Shown here: positions 12,291 to 24,500 of the stretch, one piece after another
Layout: each line of letters begins with the position of its first letter
Position numbering within the stretch: the first letter of the stretch is position 1
Source: Paralvinella palmiformis
Taxonomy: Eukaryota > Annelida > Polychaeta > Terebellida > Alvinellidae
Direction: 5' to 3'
Assembly (NCBI GenBank): GCA_025642065.1
Contig: JAODUP010000506.1
Coordinates: 246,501-310,500 of the forward strand
DNA length: 64,000 nucleotides
Translations under genes and position numbers: made by a program
The notes under the pieces: generated by a model
Seen by the model: the letters and a program-made list of their open reading frames with translations, nothing else
Database searches by the model: none
What the model was told of the DNA's origin: nothing

Positions 12291-12959
12291 TCTTGTTCTG
12301 AACATCTCGGTTTAAACAACGATTTATACTGCGTAATACAATTGGAATTCAGAAAGCGAACGTTCTACACGGGAAATGACCACAAATAAAACAAAAAAAG
12401 ATCTCTGAATTGTTCTGATAAAATGATAATATTACAACTGTCATGTCCATTTTTGATATTATTATAAATTACCAAAAATGTGTATTGAAGAAACACAATG
12501 GGAAAGCCACTGCCTATACATAAACTTTCGCTACGAATATGGCAATATGCTTGTACACGGACTACCACATACTAGACATAGAACTTCCAATTTAATCTAT
12601 CTTATTTTCTAAATCAGTCTTCTTTGAATAGAAATATACTAAATATTACTTTTACCTTCAGTTTCCTTTACTGACTGTTGAAATCATGGAGTAGGAAGGA
12701 TGATCCAGACTCTGCGATTAACGGCTCGTGTCAGTCGCACTGCATCCACCTGGAGTGAATTTCTATGTGACATTTATGATATTTCATTTATATGTGACAC
12801 CTGTGATATTTATAAGTAATACCTGTGATATGTAACACTTGATATTTATAAGTAACACCTGTAACACACACACATATATATGTGTGTGTGTGTTTGTGCG
12901 CGCAAAAATTCAAATATATATTTTGCGAGCTTATGTCTCGTGAGCATATGTCTTATGAG

Positions 12960-14040
12960 TTTATGTCTCGTGAGCATATGTCATGGAACCTGAGATTTAT
13001 AAGTGAGATCATTTTAATAAAACAGAAATATGACGACAAACTTTTTTTAAATTTTAATAGAATAATTAGGATTATTCACTTGTGACCTAAACATACCACA
13101 ACCAAGTGAAGACATCAATACAAAAGTGTTATACTGTTAATCTATTTGTGAATGTATGGATCTGCGTCGAAACTAATCTTTTAAGCGCGGAATATTTCTG
13201 CTGCCTCGCCAAACTGAGGTAACCATGACACAAAAAATGGCGGGACGTTGTAATGTTGACTTTTTACTATTATTATTAAAATACATGGAAATGGAAATAG
13301 TCTGCGAGTGTATAGATAATGTGAACTATTAGTCATCATGCAATGTATAATTATAATCGGATAAAAATTTTCACGTGGAGCCTAATTTTGTTCAGTTTAT
13401 GTGGAAATTTTCGGCTTCCGCAATCTCGCTTAATTAAGGCTGATATCTGTTGTATTTTGTGGCTGTTTTTTTTCTTCTACTTTTAAAATGTGTTATGGAA
13501 TCAATTTGCCAGATATTAATACTTGATATTGTTCTTACGTAACCATGACAACGCTGAATTTGGGTGTCGCGTATATTTTGCACTGCTGAAGTGATACAGG
13601 ACATCTTCAGTGTGTACTAAAGTTAGGCTAGTGTACTAAAACATGTTTTTAGTTAATTCTTTATATAAAATTAAGTCCCTCTATATAATACTTATGTGTA
13701 TCTTATTTGCATTTATAGCATACTTCTGTCTTATCTGAGTTAGGTAGCTTGTGTGTATGTGCACGCACGTGTGTGTACATTTACGACAATATATATATAT
13801 ATATATATATATATCATGGTATATATATATATATATATATACTCATGGTCATGGAGTTCTGATCAGATTAACGCTAAAAATGTATATTTCCCATGGCATT
13901 TCATCTGCTAAGTTCAGCATCTAAACTTTTCCATAGGCAAAAGATACACGTTGAGAGTGCATATCTTATGCAAGTTTTTGAGGCCCCATTAATATTGTAT
14001 GATGCCAATATTTCAGACTCAGTTTGCCAACAGAACAAAT
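12960..14040. other. Intergenic, no gene seen; TA microsatellites
   Basis: No recognisable exon. Two (TA)n tracts lie at about 13789-13842, separated by CATGG. An upstream exon of the zinc-finger gene could be in this region, but I cannot point to one. Confidence 0.35.
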
Positions 14041-14042
14041 AA

Positions 14043-14225
14043 CTCTTTTTACAATGTTAACACTTACATGTGGTGTTACCAATATACTGGAACCAAAATC
14101 CAGATCATTTATATATGCTTTGTTTTTTGGCTATCACTAGGCTATCACTTATTCAGTACAGCCTCTATGTTGGAGTGGTTGAGAAATACCCCCCCCCCCA
14201 CCACTCAGAGGGGAGCAGTATGTAA
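14043..14225 (-). repeat. Fragments of two repeat families
   Basis: 14043-14112 is an inverted partial copy of the block at 18530-18580 (GGTTCCAGTATATTGGTAAC). 14130-14225 is a headless, - strand piece of SINE family A, recognised by the CAGCCTCTATGTTGGAGTGG block and a C-run. Neither is functional. Confidence 0.65.
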
Positions 14226-14700
14226 AGATGGGGCAGGGACAGTATATATTTTAACTTTGGGACTTCAGTCAATGGGAGTTCAAAAACTGGATGACCTGAC
14301 CGAGCTCTGATTCTCAAACTTCTAGCTGAATTGTCTTCTGTTCAGGCATTATTTAATGAACAGTTGATTGGATTTGATAAATTGTTGTGAATTATACATC
14401 AAAATTTAAGTGAAAATTATCCTTCATAATTGGTTATCAATGAACATACAAACCTCAGAACAACATGGCTCAGTTCAGATCATGAACTTAATGAAAAAAA
14501 GTTGAAACTGATGTTGACATTTAGGGATGAAGTGTTACAGGAATTATATATTTATAACTAACCATTGGACACATTTAAGAACACTCATCCTGAAATATAC
14601 CAGTGTGAATGATTTGTGGCCTCTGTTTTATGAATATTGAATTATATGATTATGTATTTTGTTATATGCGTCATTGTCTTGACCGCTCCCAAACTGTTAG

Positions 14701-15520
14701 TGGACAGGAAGCACACCCCAAGCAGCAGGCTGACAATGAGCTCATTTCATGTGGTGAGGATCAGCAATGTTTTAACATTGCACGATGTTGTTGAGCAAAA
14801 CAATGACTCTCAAACTACAGAACCAAGTCTGTGTCAACAGAAGACGGCTTTCCATAAATATTTACGGTTGGACCAGCAACGTGTTAAAAAAGTATCCAGT
14901 GGATTAATGCTTGTTGAAAAAGAATTACACGACCTAAAAAAAACAACGAACATGTCTACGATTGATAAGGATCATTTGGGATCACATCATGACGTAAAAC
15001 CTGCAACAGGAAAAGTTACTTGTGCTGGCAACAGAAAAAGGCCACTTCCTTTTATGCAGCATGTTGACCTTGATTTGATAAGAAGCCGAGGTGTGGCGTA
15101 TGGAGATAGGAAAACGATTGGTGATGCCGAACTTGGCGATGGATGCACTATAAGAAAACTAACCCGAAGTGTGGACCCGAGCAGAACTTCAGATGTCATG
15201 AAATATTATAAACCTAGTTCTGCTGTGACCTTTTCGGGATTTCATGATGTACTGCATTCGTCTAGAGATTCTCAGGTGATTAACCGCCATTTATCTGAGC
15301 ATGGCTCCATTTGTAGGCCAAGAGCTCTACATCGCAGGATTCTTTCAAATGTTCATACTGAGTGTACAGAAAGAGATGATTATACAACTTCTGAGCACTT
15401 ACATCATCCCATATCATCAGGATCGTCAAATAAATCTACACAAAGTGAAGGAAAGAATAAACAGAGATGTGAGTCACAGCTAATAAGAGAGAAATCATTG
15501 CACTGATTTGAGTTAAGATA

Positions 15521-15553
<33 letters not shown>

Positions 15554-16425
15554 CAGTGACTGAGTGAATGAGTGAGTCTGTTTAGCCATGAAACGTGTTT
15601 CAGCTGGGACATATATTGCTGAAGAGCAACTTTCCAGAGAAATGATATAATCAGATGGAACATCTCGCAAACACAGATAACACAGGTTTAAACCAAGACT
15701 TGGAGATCTACTATTTTAGTCTGCTGCCAACTAGATTAAGGAAGGGTCTCCCCCACCATCACCTTGAGATAAGTGTCTACTTCAATTTCTGAATTTGTAT
15801 TGTTTCTACTTAATTACTGTATAACTTTCTTTGTAGATTTATCACCTGAAGTCACCTTCATTGATTTGACCAGTACAGCTCACGACAATGAAAACACTGC
15901 ATTAATGCCAGAAGACAATGAAACTTGTATACCGGATAGAGACACAAAGAAATGTACAGTGAAGAATAGGATCTGGGATCAGCAACGTCATACATCAAAC
16001 CAGCAAAGTGATCATTTTGGGTGCTACTCGGATCCAGATGAGTCCAGTTACATAATTGATAAACAGTGTTCATATCCATATCAAAGAAAGGCTAATGGAA
16101 AGCAAAAATCAAATCTAGATGAGCTATATATTGTCAATGATGACTATGATTCAAATCCAGATGATTTACACTTTATAACTGATGATGACACTGATGCTGA
16201 TGATGCTGATAATGTTAGGGAGAATCAGCAGTGTTATGAGATTACTATTGTGATTGATTCCGAAGAGGAAACTGTCCAGGATATGACTACACCCAGACCA
16301 AAGGGAGTTCAATCACTTGACAGAATAGCCAAAGACGAGGTAATATAAATAGAGATTGTATGTCTTATAAATCATGTTGTTGAATAAGGGTGTGTGTTTC
16401 TGGACATCAGTGTGTATATATATAT

Positions 16426-16517
<92 letters not shown>

Positions 16518-16884
16518 TCCACATGGATTTGTGCTCACAAATGATCTATTCAAAGATAATTTCAAAACTAGCGTATATATGCTAAAATTAGCAAGAACAA
16601 AAGATTAGGATAACTAAGACTTTCTTGTACACTACAACCCTGATCATAATATCACAGCTGCCTTGATAAAATACAAGCACTGACTGGGACCCTGGAACTT
16701 GCCTGCATCTCCATCATACCAATATGATCATATTTTTGTATGTGATTTAATCATGTACCATGCACATATATAGCGATTTCATAAAAGGATATTGAACTGC
16801 TTCACATGAGACATACATTATAACAAAGGATCACATAATTAAGGCATTTTAACACACTTCAACGATATCGACCTAATTTGGCAG

Positions 16885-16915
<31 letters not shown>

Positions 16916-17881
16916 CAATAGGTACCAAACGTACCAATAGCTTCACCATCATGAGTATTAGCATGGTTTCAAAGTTAAAAGTCATTGAATGGAACATACA
17001 CACGTCTACCACATGACTTGGTACGTGTGTGCATCAGAATGGGCAATGCCAGAAACTTAATCCTTATATTTAAGACATTAACAGCTGATAAATAATAAGT
17101 GAAACAATAATAAAATTGCCTTTACACTCATGGCTTCAATTCATCTATCTGAGACATTCATACAAAGAGAAGAAACAATCCAAGTAGATCATTGTATTAT
17201 CCCCCTTCCAACTGATGGATGGCATATTGTTCCTTCAACTTAATTGATTAAAGATCACAGAGGTATATGATCAGTCAGTTCACCAGGATATCACATTATT
17301 CATTGCCATTAAAGGGCTATACACCATTGTAATTCTTAATGCATTATATTAGATAATGGTCTAGGAATGGAGATGCAGGTGAATTCTATATGTAAGTCCT
17401 GTTATTATCAAATAAGAAATACAGGACTTATTCATAAGTACATAAATGATGAGACATGCCAGACATGGGGTCAATTCCATTTGGTCAATTCCAATTCCAG
17501 CTCAGATTTATCAATTCCAAAATTTTCAATTCCAATTCCTTTTTTTCCGACTCTTTTTTGGCCTAATATGTTTTACCATGATTAGATACTCTGAGTACCT
17601 ACTTGGAATACATACTCCGAGTAGTTTATATTCAAGTAGGATTGTCATGGAAGAAATATTTCTGAATTAAAAAATTCAATGGTAAATTAATTTGTGGATT
17701 TAATTTTATTTTGCCTGTTCTAAACATTGAACGGGGGTAAATTCCTAAATAGCAATATCTCTATATAGATTACAGGCATGCTATGTGGTGGTGTCACCAT
17801 GTTGTGGGTGGAGCCCATGGTATCCAGACCATTTTAATTGGTTAAATTCACAGGTGCAGTGCCACAGTCAGTGTGCATATT

Positions 17882-17919
<38 letters not shown>

Positions 17920-18487
17920 AACCAAAGTTCTGGATCAATTTGGTTCCAGTATATTGGTAACAGTACATTAAGTGTTAACTTGGTAATATTAACACAAGCC
18001 TAACCACAAGGCGCTTTTAGCTAAAGAGATATTTGATTATATCAAGTGGTGGATCATAATCTTGGGTGCATCCCCATGTAAGAGTATATTTTCTAATCAT
18101 CAAAGGTGTGTTTATATTCCACTGTCCAGTAGGAGCCTTGAAATGAATGTATTTGCTTAGCTCCACCCAGCAGGGGTCAGACCCTGTATTTACTCTCACC
18201 CCCCTGCTGACATGGTAAGTTTACAAAATCTCTCAAATGGTTATTAAACAGTTAGGTCTGGGAACAGGCGATTGTAGTCAGAGTTTGAGGAGAGGAGGGA
18301 CAAACTTTGGCTCCAGATTGGCATTCCTGGTGAGATGATAAAATTATTAATTCCTAAATATCAATATCTCTATATAGATTACAGGTATGCTATGTGGTGG
18401 TGTCACAGTGGGAGCGAAACCCATGGTATCCAGACCATTTTAATTGGTTAAATGCTCACTTGGGGTGCCACAGTTGGTGTGCATATC

Positions 18488-18518
<31 letters not shown>

Positions 18519-21500
18519 AACCAAAGCTCTGGATCATTATGGTTCCAGTATATTGGTAACACCACATGTAAGTGTTATGTTATATAGGGAAATGATCATC
18601 AATTCCAATTGACCCCATGAGACATGCAAGACCAATACCAGATGTGCAGCACAGTTCTGTACTCCCTGTAGGAGGTTTATCAGAGATAGGGGGATATTGT
18701 ATAATAATGCATTGCCATAGTCCAGTCAAGAGTGAGCTCCGGTGGCCTAGTGGTTAAGCACCCGGCACTTGGTGCCAACGGTCACAGGTTCGAACCCAGC
18801 AAGAGGTCGAAACTTTTCCATTGATTAATTTCTCGGCTCACTACATCGTGGGTGGCTGACCACGTTAAATGGCGCTGCCGTCGCCATTGAATTATTTAAA
18901 ATAAAGGGGGACGTTAAAAACCCCCTGAGGACGTAAAACACTCTGGCAGTGACCAACCTCAGGGTATTTCGGCTCCATCTCTCCGTACTGCTCCCCTGTG
19001 AGTGGTGGGGGAGGAGGTTTCTCAACCACTCCAACATAGAGGCTGTGCTGATTAAGCGACAGCCTGGGGATTCTCCCCGAACAACAAAACCAAACCAAAC
19101 CAACCAGTCAAGAAATTATGAGGGCTTGGACTAAAGTCCTGCATGTTTCATTATTTATGCACTTACAAATAGGTCCTGTATTTCCTAGTTGATAATAACA
19201 GGATTTACATATAAAATTCACCTGCTTCTCCATTCCTAGAGTATGTATTATCCAATATAAGCCTTAGGTTTCTTACAGACATGGACGAATTTATATAACC
19301 GGAACCTTAATGCAAAGATTCTCGGTTTTCTTCACATGTTGCTTGGATGAGAAAACAATGAATTCAGTCTTATCTTTATTCATTTTCAGCATGTTACTGT
19401 TCATCCAAATGCTTATATCTTCACTACAATTTCAGCATGTTGCTGTTCATCCAAATGCTTATATCTTCACTACAGTCTCAATTGAAGATGAAATATCATC
19501 CCATTTATCACATGACTTTAAAGTCATGTACACTTTTGTATCATTGGCATAAAAATGATATTTAATATTATGCCATTTAATAATTTCACCAGCTGGTTTG
19601 GTACGCATACAGTAATCCTTTGGTCCTAAAACGTATCCCTGCGGTACATCAAAATGAAGACCTACATCTGGTGATGAACTAGGTTATTCTTTTTAAATAG
19701 TTGAGCCACTTACCCACATTTTCCATCACACAAGTGGCAACAGCCATGTCACATCATACTCGCATCCATTCTACATCGCAGTGTATAGGCAAGTGTTCGT
19801 TGGGTATCCATGGGCCCCCACAGACTTACATCTCCCATAGATGAAGTAAATAGGCTTGCTACACATTAGTGACATCAGTGATTTAGATGGTTTTAGTAAG
19901 AGTCCTAGAAATGATGATTCAAATAATATTCATTATTTCTACCTTCTGTTCTTTGTGATATATATCCATCTTGCTAGAATATCACATCTGAGCGTCTCTT
20001 CTTCTTCTTGATTTTAAGCTATCATCTGATGGTTACTTGGAAAGGAAGAAGAGACCCAATGACAAGGAATGGCCATATCCCACATCAGCCGTACTGCCTA
20101 GAACAGGTGAAGATCAGCTGAAAAGAAAGATAACATTCTGTGAAGCTATCAGTCATTGCGATGCAGATAAACGGGAGAAGAAATTACTGACAGATGCTAC
20201 AGGTCAGAATGACCTAAGTGAGTCCAAAGAAGAAGAAGCCATTTATTTTATCATTCAGTCCGAGTCGGACGTAGAAACTGAAAAGGAATTACTGATTGAA
20301 CTTTCAAGCGACTCTGACTGTGATGAACGAATGGGAAATGACGTCGCAGTAGTCGATCATTCTGGAATGGATGTACAAGAGAAAAACAAGATTTTCACTG
20401 GAGTCGGTGGTCAGCTTAACCCAGGTGTACCGGCTAAGGATCAGATGTTGGTCGAATTGATTGATTTGCCTCTTTCCGGTGTACAAATGACAAGAGGAAA
20501 AACTATGGAAAAGGTTGATCATTCCGATACAGAATTAGACGGTGGAAGGAAAACTTGCTCACAGGCCGTCAGTCATTTGGATGCAGACGTTCGCAGCAGA
20601 AAGAAATTGTTTATTGAAGCTGTTGAGCAGTGTGGGTCAAGAGGCCAGACAGAAAAGCAGCTACTCGTTGAAGGCAGCACTTATCTAGTTCCACCTGTAT
20701 ACAGTGAAAAGGAAATATTCACTGAAGCTTTCATTAATTCTGGTACAGATGTAAAAGTGGCCAATGAAGTTGCTGGCGAAATTGTCAAGGAGTCTTGCCA
20801 AGATGTTCAGAGGGCAAACGATGCAGCCACTGAAGTTGTTGATCGTTCTGATTCAGAGATCCAGATGGAAGACAATAAACTGCATGAAACCCCAATAGGA
20901 GAAGGACTATTCCATGAAACTCTCAAAGATAGTCATCTGTGTAAACAACAGGCAAAAGAAATACTTGCTGAAGTTATCAGTGAATCTGGCTCAAAGGTAC
21001 AAATGGAAAGAGAGGACGAAAACATTTTATCCACATCTGGTCGTATCAGAAAGGAAACAGTCATTGAAGATTCTGGGCCAGATACGCAAGTGGAAAAGGA
21101 CATAGATTCAAAAGTTTGTTGTCACTCTAACATAGATGAACTAATTGAAGACGAGATATTAAATGAAACTATGGATCAGTTTGATCCAAGTGTGCCAATC
21201 AGAAAGGAAATAAATGCTCAAATTGGAAGCCTGTCTCGCCCAGCTGTCCAAACAGAAACGGGTACGATCAAACATGCTGCAAACTGTGCGTCAGACCTAC
21301 AAAAGGAAAAAGAAGCAATCAGTGAAATAGCTAATCGTTCAACTTCAAATGTACATCTCACAAACAAAACACTCATTGAAAGTGGTAATGATTCTGATGG
21401 AAGGCTAGAAGAGAAAAATATAAAACACTTAGAGGCTAGCAGTGTTCCCATTTTAGATGAACAAATTGAAAACAAAGTAGTCGTCATGTCTGACGGTCAT

Positions 21501-24500
21501 TCTAATCCAGATGTATCCATCAGAAAGGAAGTACTCAACAAAGGTACAAATTACTCTCCTTCAGATGTCAAGAATGAAGCAGTTGTAGGAACTATGGATC
21601 CTTTTAATAGACATGGAGAAATAGGAAAAGCGTTCACCAAAGTAGACGATTGTTCTGTTTTAGATATACAAGCACGAACTGAAATAGTTACTTCAGGTTT
21701 GAAATATTCTCCTATAGACATCAAAATACAGAAAACAGCATTGACAGATACTGAGAAACATTGTAAACCAGGTTTGGGGCATGAAAGGAAAATGCTCAAA
21801 CAGCCATTGACAGATTCTGGTGCAGGAGATACAAGATCAGAGTCATCTAAATTATGTCCGGCAGAAGAAAGTAAACATTTCTTTTGGAAAAATGAAAAGA
21901 AGCATCAGTCTAAGCTCACGGCTGGTTTCAGTGTGACTGAGGTTTCTGCCATTTATTGTGGTGTGAGGTCGCATCATTCAGGTGGACGAAGTAGAGCAAT
22001 CGGAGGTAAATCATGTCAACCTGCAAGCAAAATAACAACACTATGGCATAGCTATTGCACAAGAGTACTTTGGAGTTCCGTGGCCAGTCATCCTGCAAAT
22101 TGGGTTAAAAGGTCAAGAATAAAGGTGGAGCAAATGAAAAGTCCGAAAAGGAGAGGAAAGAAATCGGGAACTGGTGCTGTAGTACCAGCAGCAGGTGTGT
22201 CTAAGAATAATGTCGGCAAGCTTACAGAATTCGCATCAGATAAAGTGTGTCAGGAGAAGAAGAAATCTGATAACGAGAAAAGAACAAAATTGACTTGTGT
22301 ACCAAAGTCACAAAGTCTAGCATCTGGCAAGAAACGTCCACAACAAAGAAAGGAGTCCAGTTCTTCTAGCACACTGCCTACCAAATTAACACATAAAATA
22401 CAGGAACCAATATCTACAACGCTGATGGAGAAGAAGTATCCAGAAAAACAGAAATCACTTCAGAATGATAATATAAGACGTGGAATGGGAAAGAAGAAAT
22501 CCCAAACCTTGTCACCTCCCGTGACCTCGGATGTGGTAATGAAAGTGGCCAACTTTGAGGAGAAGAAAAGTCTACCAAAAGGAAGAAGATCGGGCAAAAG
22601 GAAAAGAACAGGATTGGAGTCTAGAGGTGCTGATGTGGTGCAAAATGTTGGACGAAAGCAAAAGGTAGAGGCACACACCGACACACGCACACAGTGTGGG
22701 TGTGTGTCGGTGTGTGTGTGTGTGTACATATCAGTTAGCTAAGGAAAGCCATACAGTTTTTATTCAATGTCACAGCCATTCCATCACACAGTCTTTACAC
22801 AGTCTCAATCAACAGTCAAGTCACATCTGCAAAGAACATCTGCAGAAACATATCCCCTCATTTATACAGATACTTTAAATGTTGATTCTGTACAAGTGTT
22901 TATAATCCATCTCATTACGTGTGGACTTCTGCGATGAAATATTATATGATAGAACGAGTGTATTCTTTAAAAAATGTTAGTTACTTAAAATAATCGGGTA
23001 TGACTCCTGGGACAAAGATCCATGACCATATATCACACCAGTGCTAACCCTGTGGATGATAAGGAAGCAAATGCCTTCAGGAGTTATTTTTTGCTCAATC
23101 ATCAAGTGAACTAGTCTCATTTATCCTTCAGAATATTAGCCACCAGTTCCTAATATTTGTCTTTGTCTGATTGACTACGAACTGTGCATTAGTAGAGTAA
23201 CAACAGGATCGGTAATAAACAATTAGATCTATCTTTGGTGGTTTAAAATATGCTAAAGGTAAAAAATATAATTTTTTGTTTCAAGCATAAGACGTTTGTT
23301 GAATGTACCATGATGCTATTGATATTGATTACGGTGAATCTTCTTAGCATTTTGATCCTTACAGACCTATTACTGCTCGCTATGTGACAAACATCTGAAG
23401 CATTTCAAGATACATGAACAGTCAGTCTTACATCAGCGAATTTTGAGAGTACACAAAATGACCAGCAAGTGCTATAACCAGGACTCGGCTGAAGCAATGA
23501 GCAATTGTTGTATGTACTACGGTGAAGGAATTATTTGGAAATAAATAGTCGAATAAAAGAGTTAGCTAATTTTCTTTAAGAAACAAATTTATATTTTATT
23601 TATTTTTCACTAATAATAAAACAGCATTATTTTTATAATGTGATGTTTGCCTAAATATTATTACAGCTCTATTTCCACCAGTGGGTGTTGTTAGATCAGA
23701 TCAGTCACTGGAGAAACAGTACACTCAGCCATTGAACTATCAGGAGTGTTGTTACTCACAAGTGGTCAACCAAAACAGCACGATGTACAACCCAGTTAAC
23801 TTCGCTCAAAAATCTGGTGCTGTTTTGGAACCTTCCATAATCCACCAGAACCATCTTTTTGATCAGAGATCTGTTCAGGAACCAAGTTGTCATGTTGAAC
23901 CAAGCCAACCAAGTGAACCTTGTTCATTCGAAGTCCTTAGTAATAATACTTGTGTGCCTGGAGGTAAGATCGATTTAAATTATTCACAGGCTTTGTGTCA
24001 TCTAAGTTAACACAGAAATTAAAATAAGTTTTTTTAGTCTGTTATAATGTGTGTGCGTGTGACTTGGTATATTTTGGTATAGTTTTTGCTACTGCATTAA
24101 TTATAATAATTATTATTATTATCATCATCATCATCTTATAGCTTATTAATCCACTCCTGAAACAGAAGTTGTAAACAAATTAATTTGTATGAGATAATAA
24201 ACAATATATTGTTGAAGAATGTTACTGAATCAAGAGTTCCACCAAAAATTGAATTCTACAGAGAAAACCCTCTTAACATCTAATTAGAATGGATGTATGA
24301 ATAAAGAAGAAAATATAGTTTAGTTCTTTGTAGCTGACATTATGGAGCTAGCATTAAATTATATTCAATGCCACGACAGCAAATTTTCTACAGTTCAATG
24401 ATTTAAACATTCTTAAAATAGTGTACATGCAGTTATTATTTTTGGGAGGGACCTGCATTTCATTCCATAATCCGAAATGGGGATATTACATAGAAGTGTG

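Larger units (their letters stand above)
10650..12950. mobile_element. Mutator-like (MULE) transposon relic with long TIRs
   Basis: A left arm (about 10655-10850) and a right arm (about 12730-12950) are diverged inverted copies. Shared blocks include AGACATAAGCTCGCA and ATAAATGAAATATCATAAA, and also CATAGAAATTCACTC. Between them, on the - strand, lies a broken transposase resembling MULE proteins. A headless SINE copy (11595-11838) and a block shared with 36.99-37.23 kb have inserted or been captured between the arms. Long TIRs plus this transposase type support the Mutator superfamily; the exact ends and the target duplication are not resolved. Confidence 0.65.
17335..19265. mobile_element. 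Fold-back element with about 120-bp inverted arms, twice interrupted
   Basis: The left arm (about 17340-17460) and right arm (about 19131-19260) are inverted copies at moderate identity; both carry the block TAGGAATGGAGA(T/A)GCAGGTGAATT. The interior is split by a TIR element at 17460-18618 with a 9-bp duplication, and by a SINE at 18732-19103 with a 10-bp duplication. It lies in the intron between zinc-finger gene exons 16339 and 20019. No protein remains are seen between the arms. Confidence 0.7.

Noticed and set aside
14637..14700. Hydrophobic N-terminus MIMYFVICVIVL as a signal peptide of the zinc-finger gene
   Set aside because: It ends exactly at a TTAG acceptor (14700) and is more likely the intron's pyrimidine-rich tract; the protein looks nuclear.
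16390..16608. Cys/Val and Tyr/Ile repeat peptides
   Set aside because: Translations of a (GT)n/(TA)n compound microsatellite in an intron.
18732..18800. Possible tRNA gene (A and B boxes)
   Set aside because: No cloverleaf can be completed; the boxes are the head of a SINE with body, tail and target duplications.
22670..22740. Extension of the large exon into a Thr/Cys/Val-rich tail
   Set aside because: A donor at 22665 (AAG|GTAGAG) joins in phase to the zinc-finger exon; the tail is translated (AC/GT)n.
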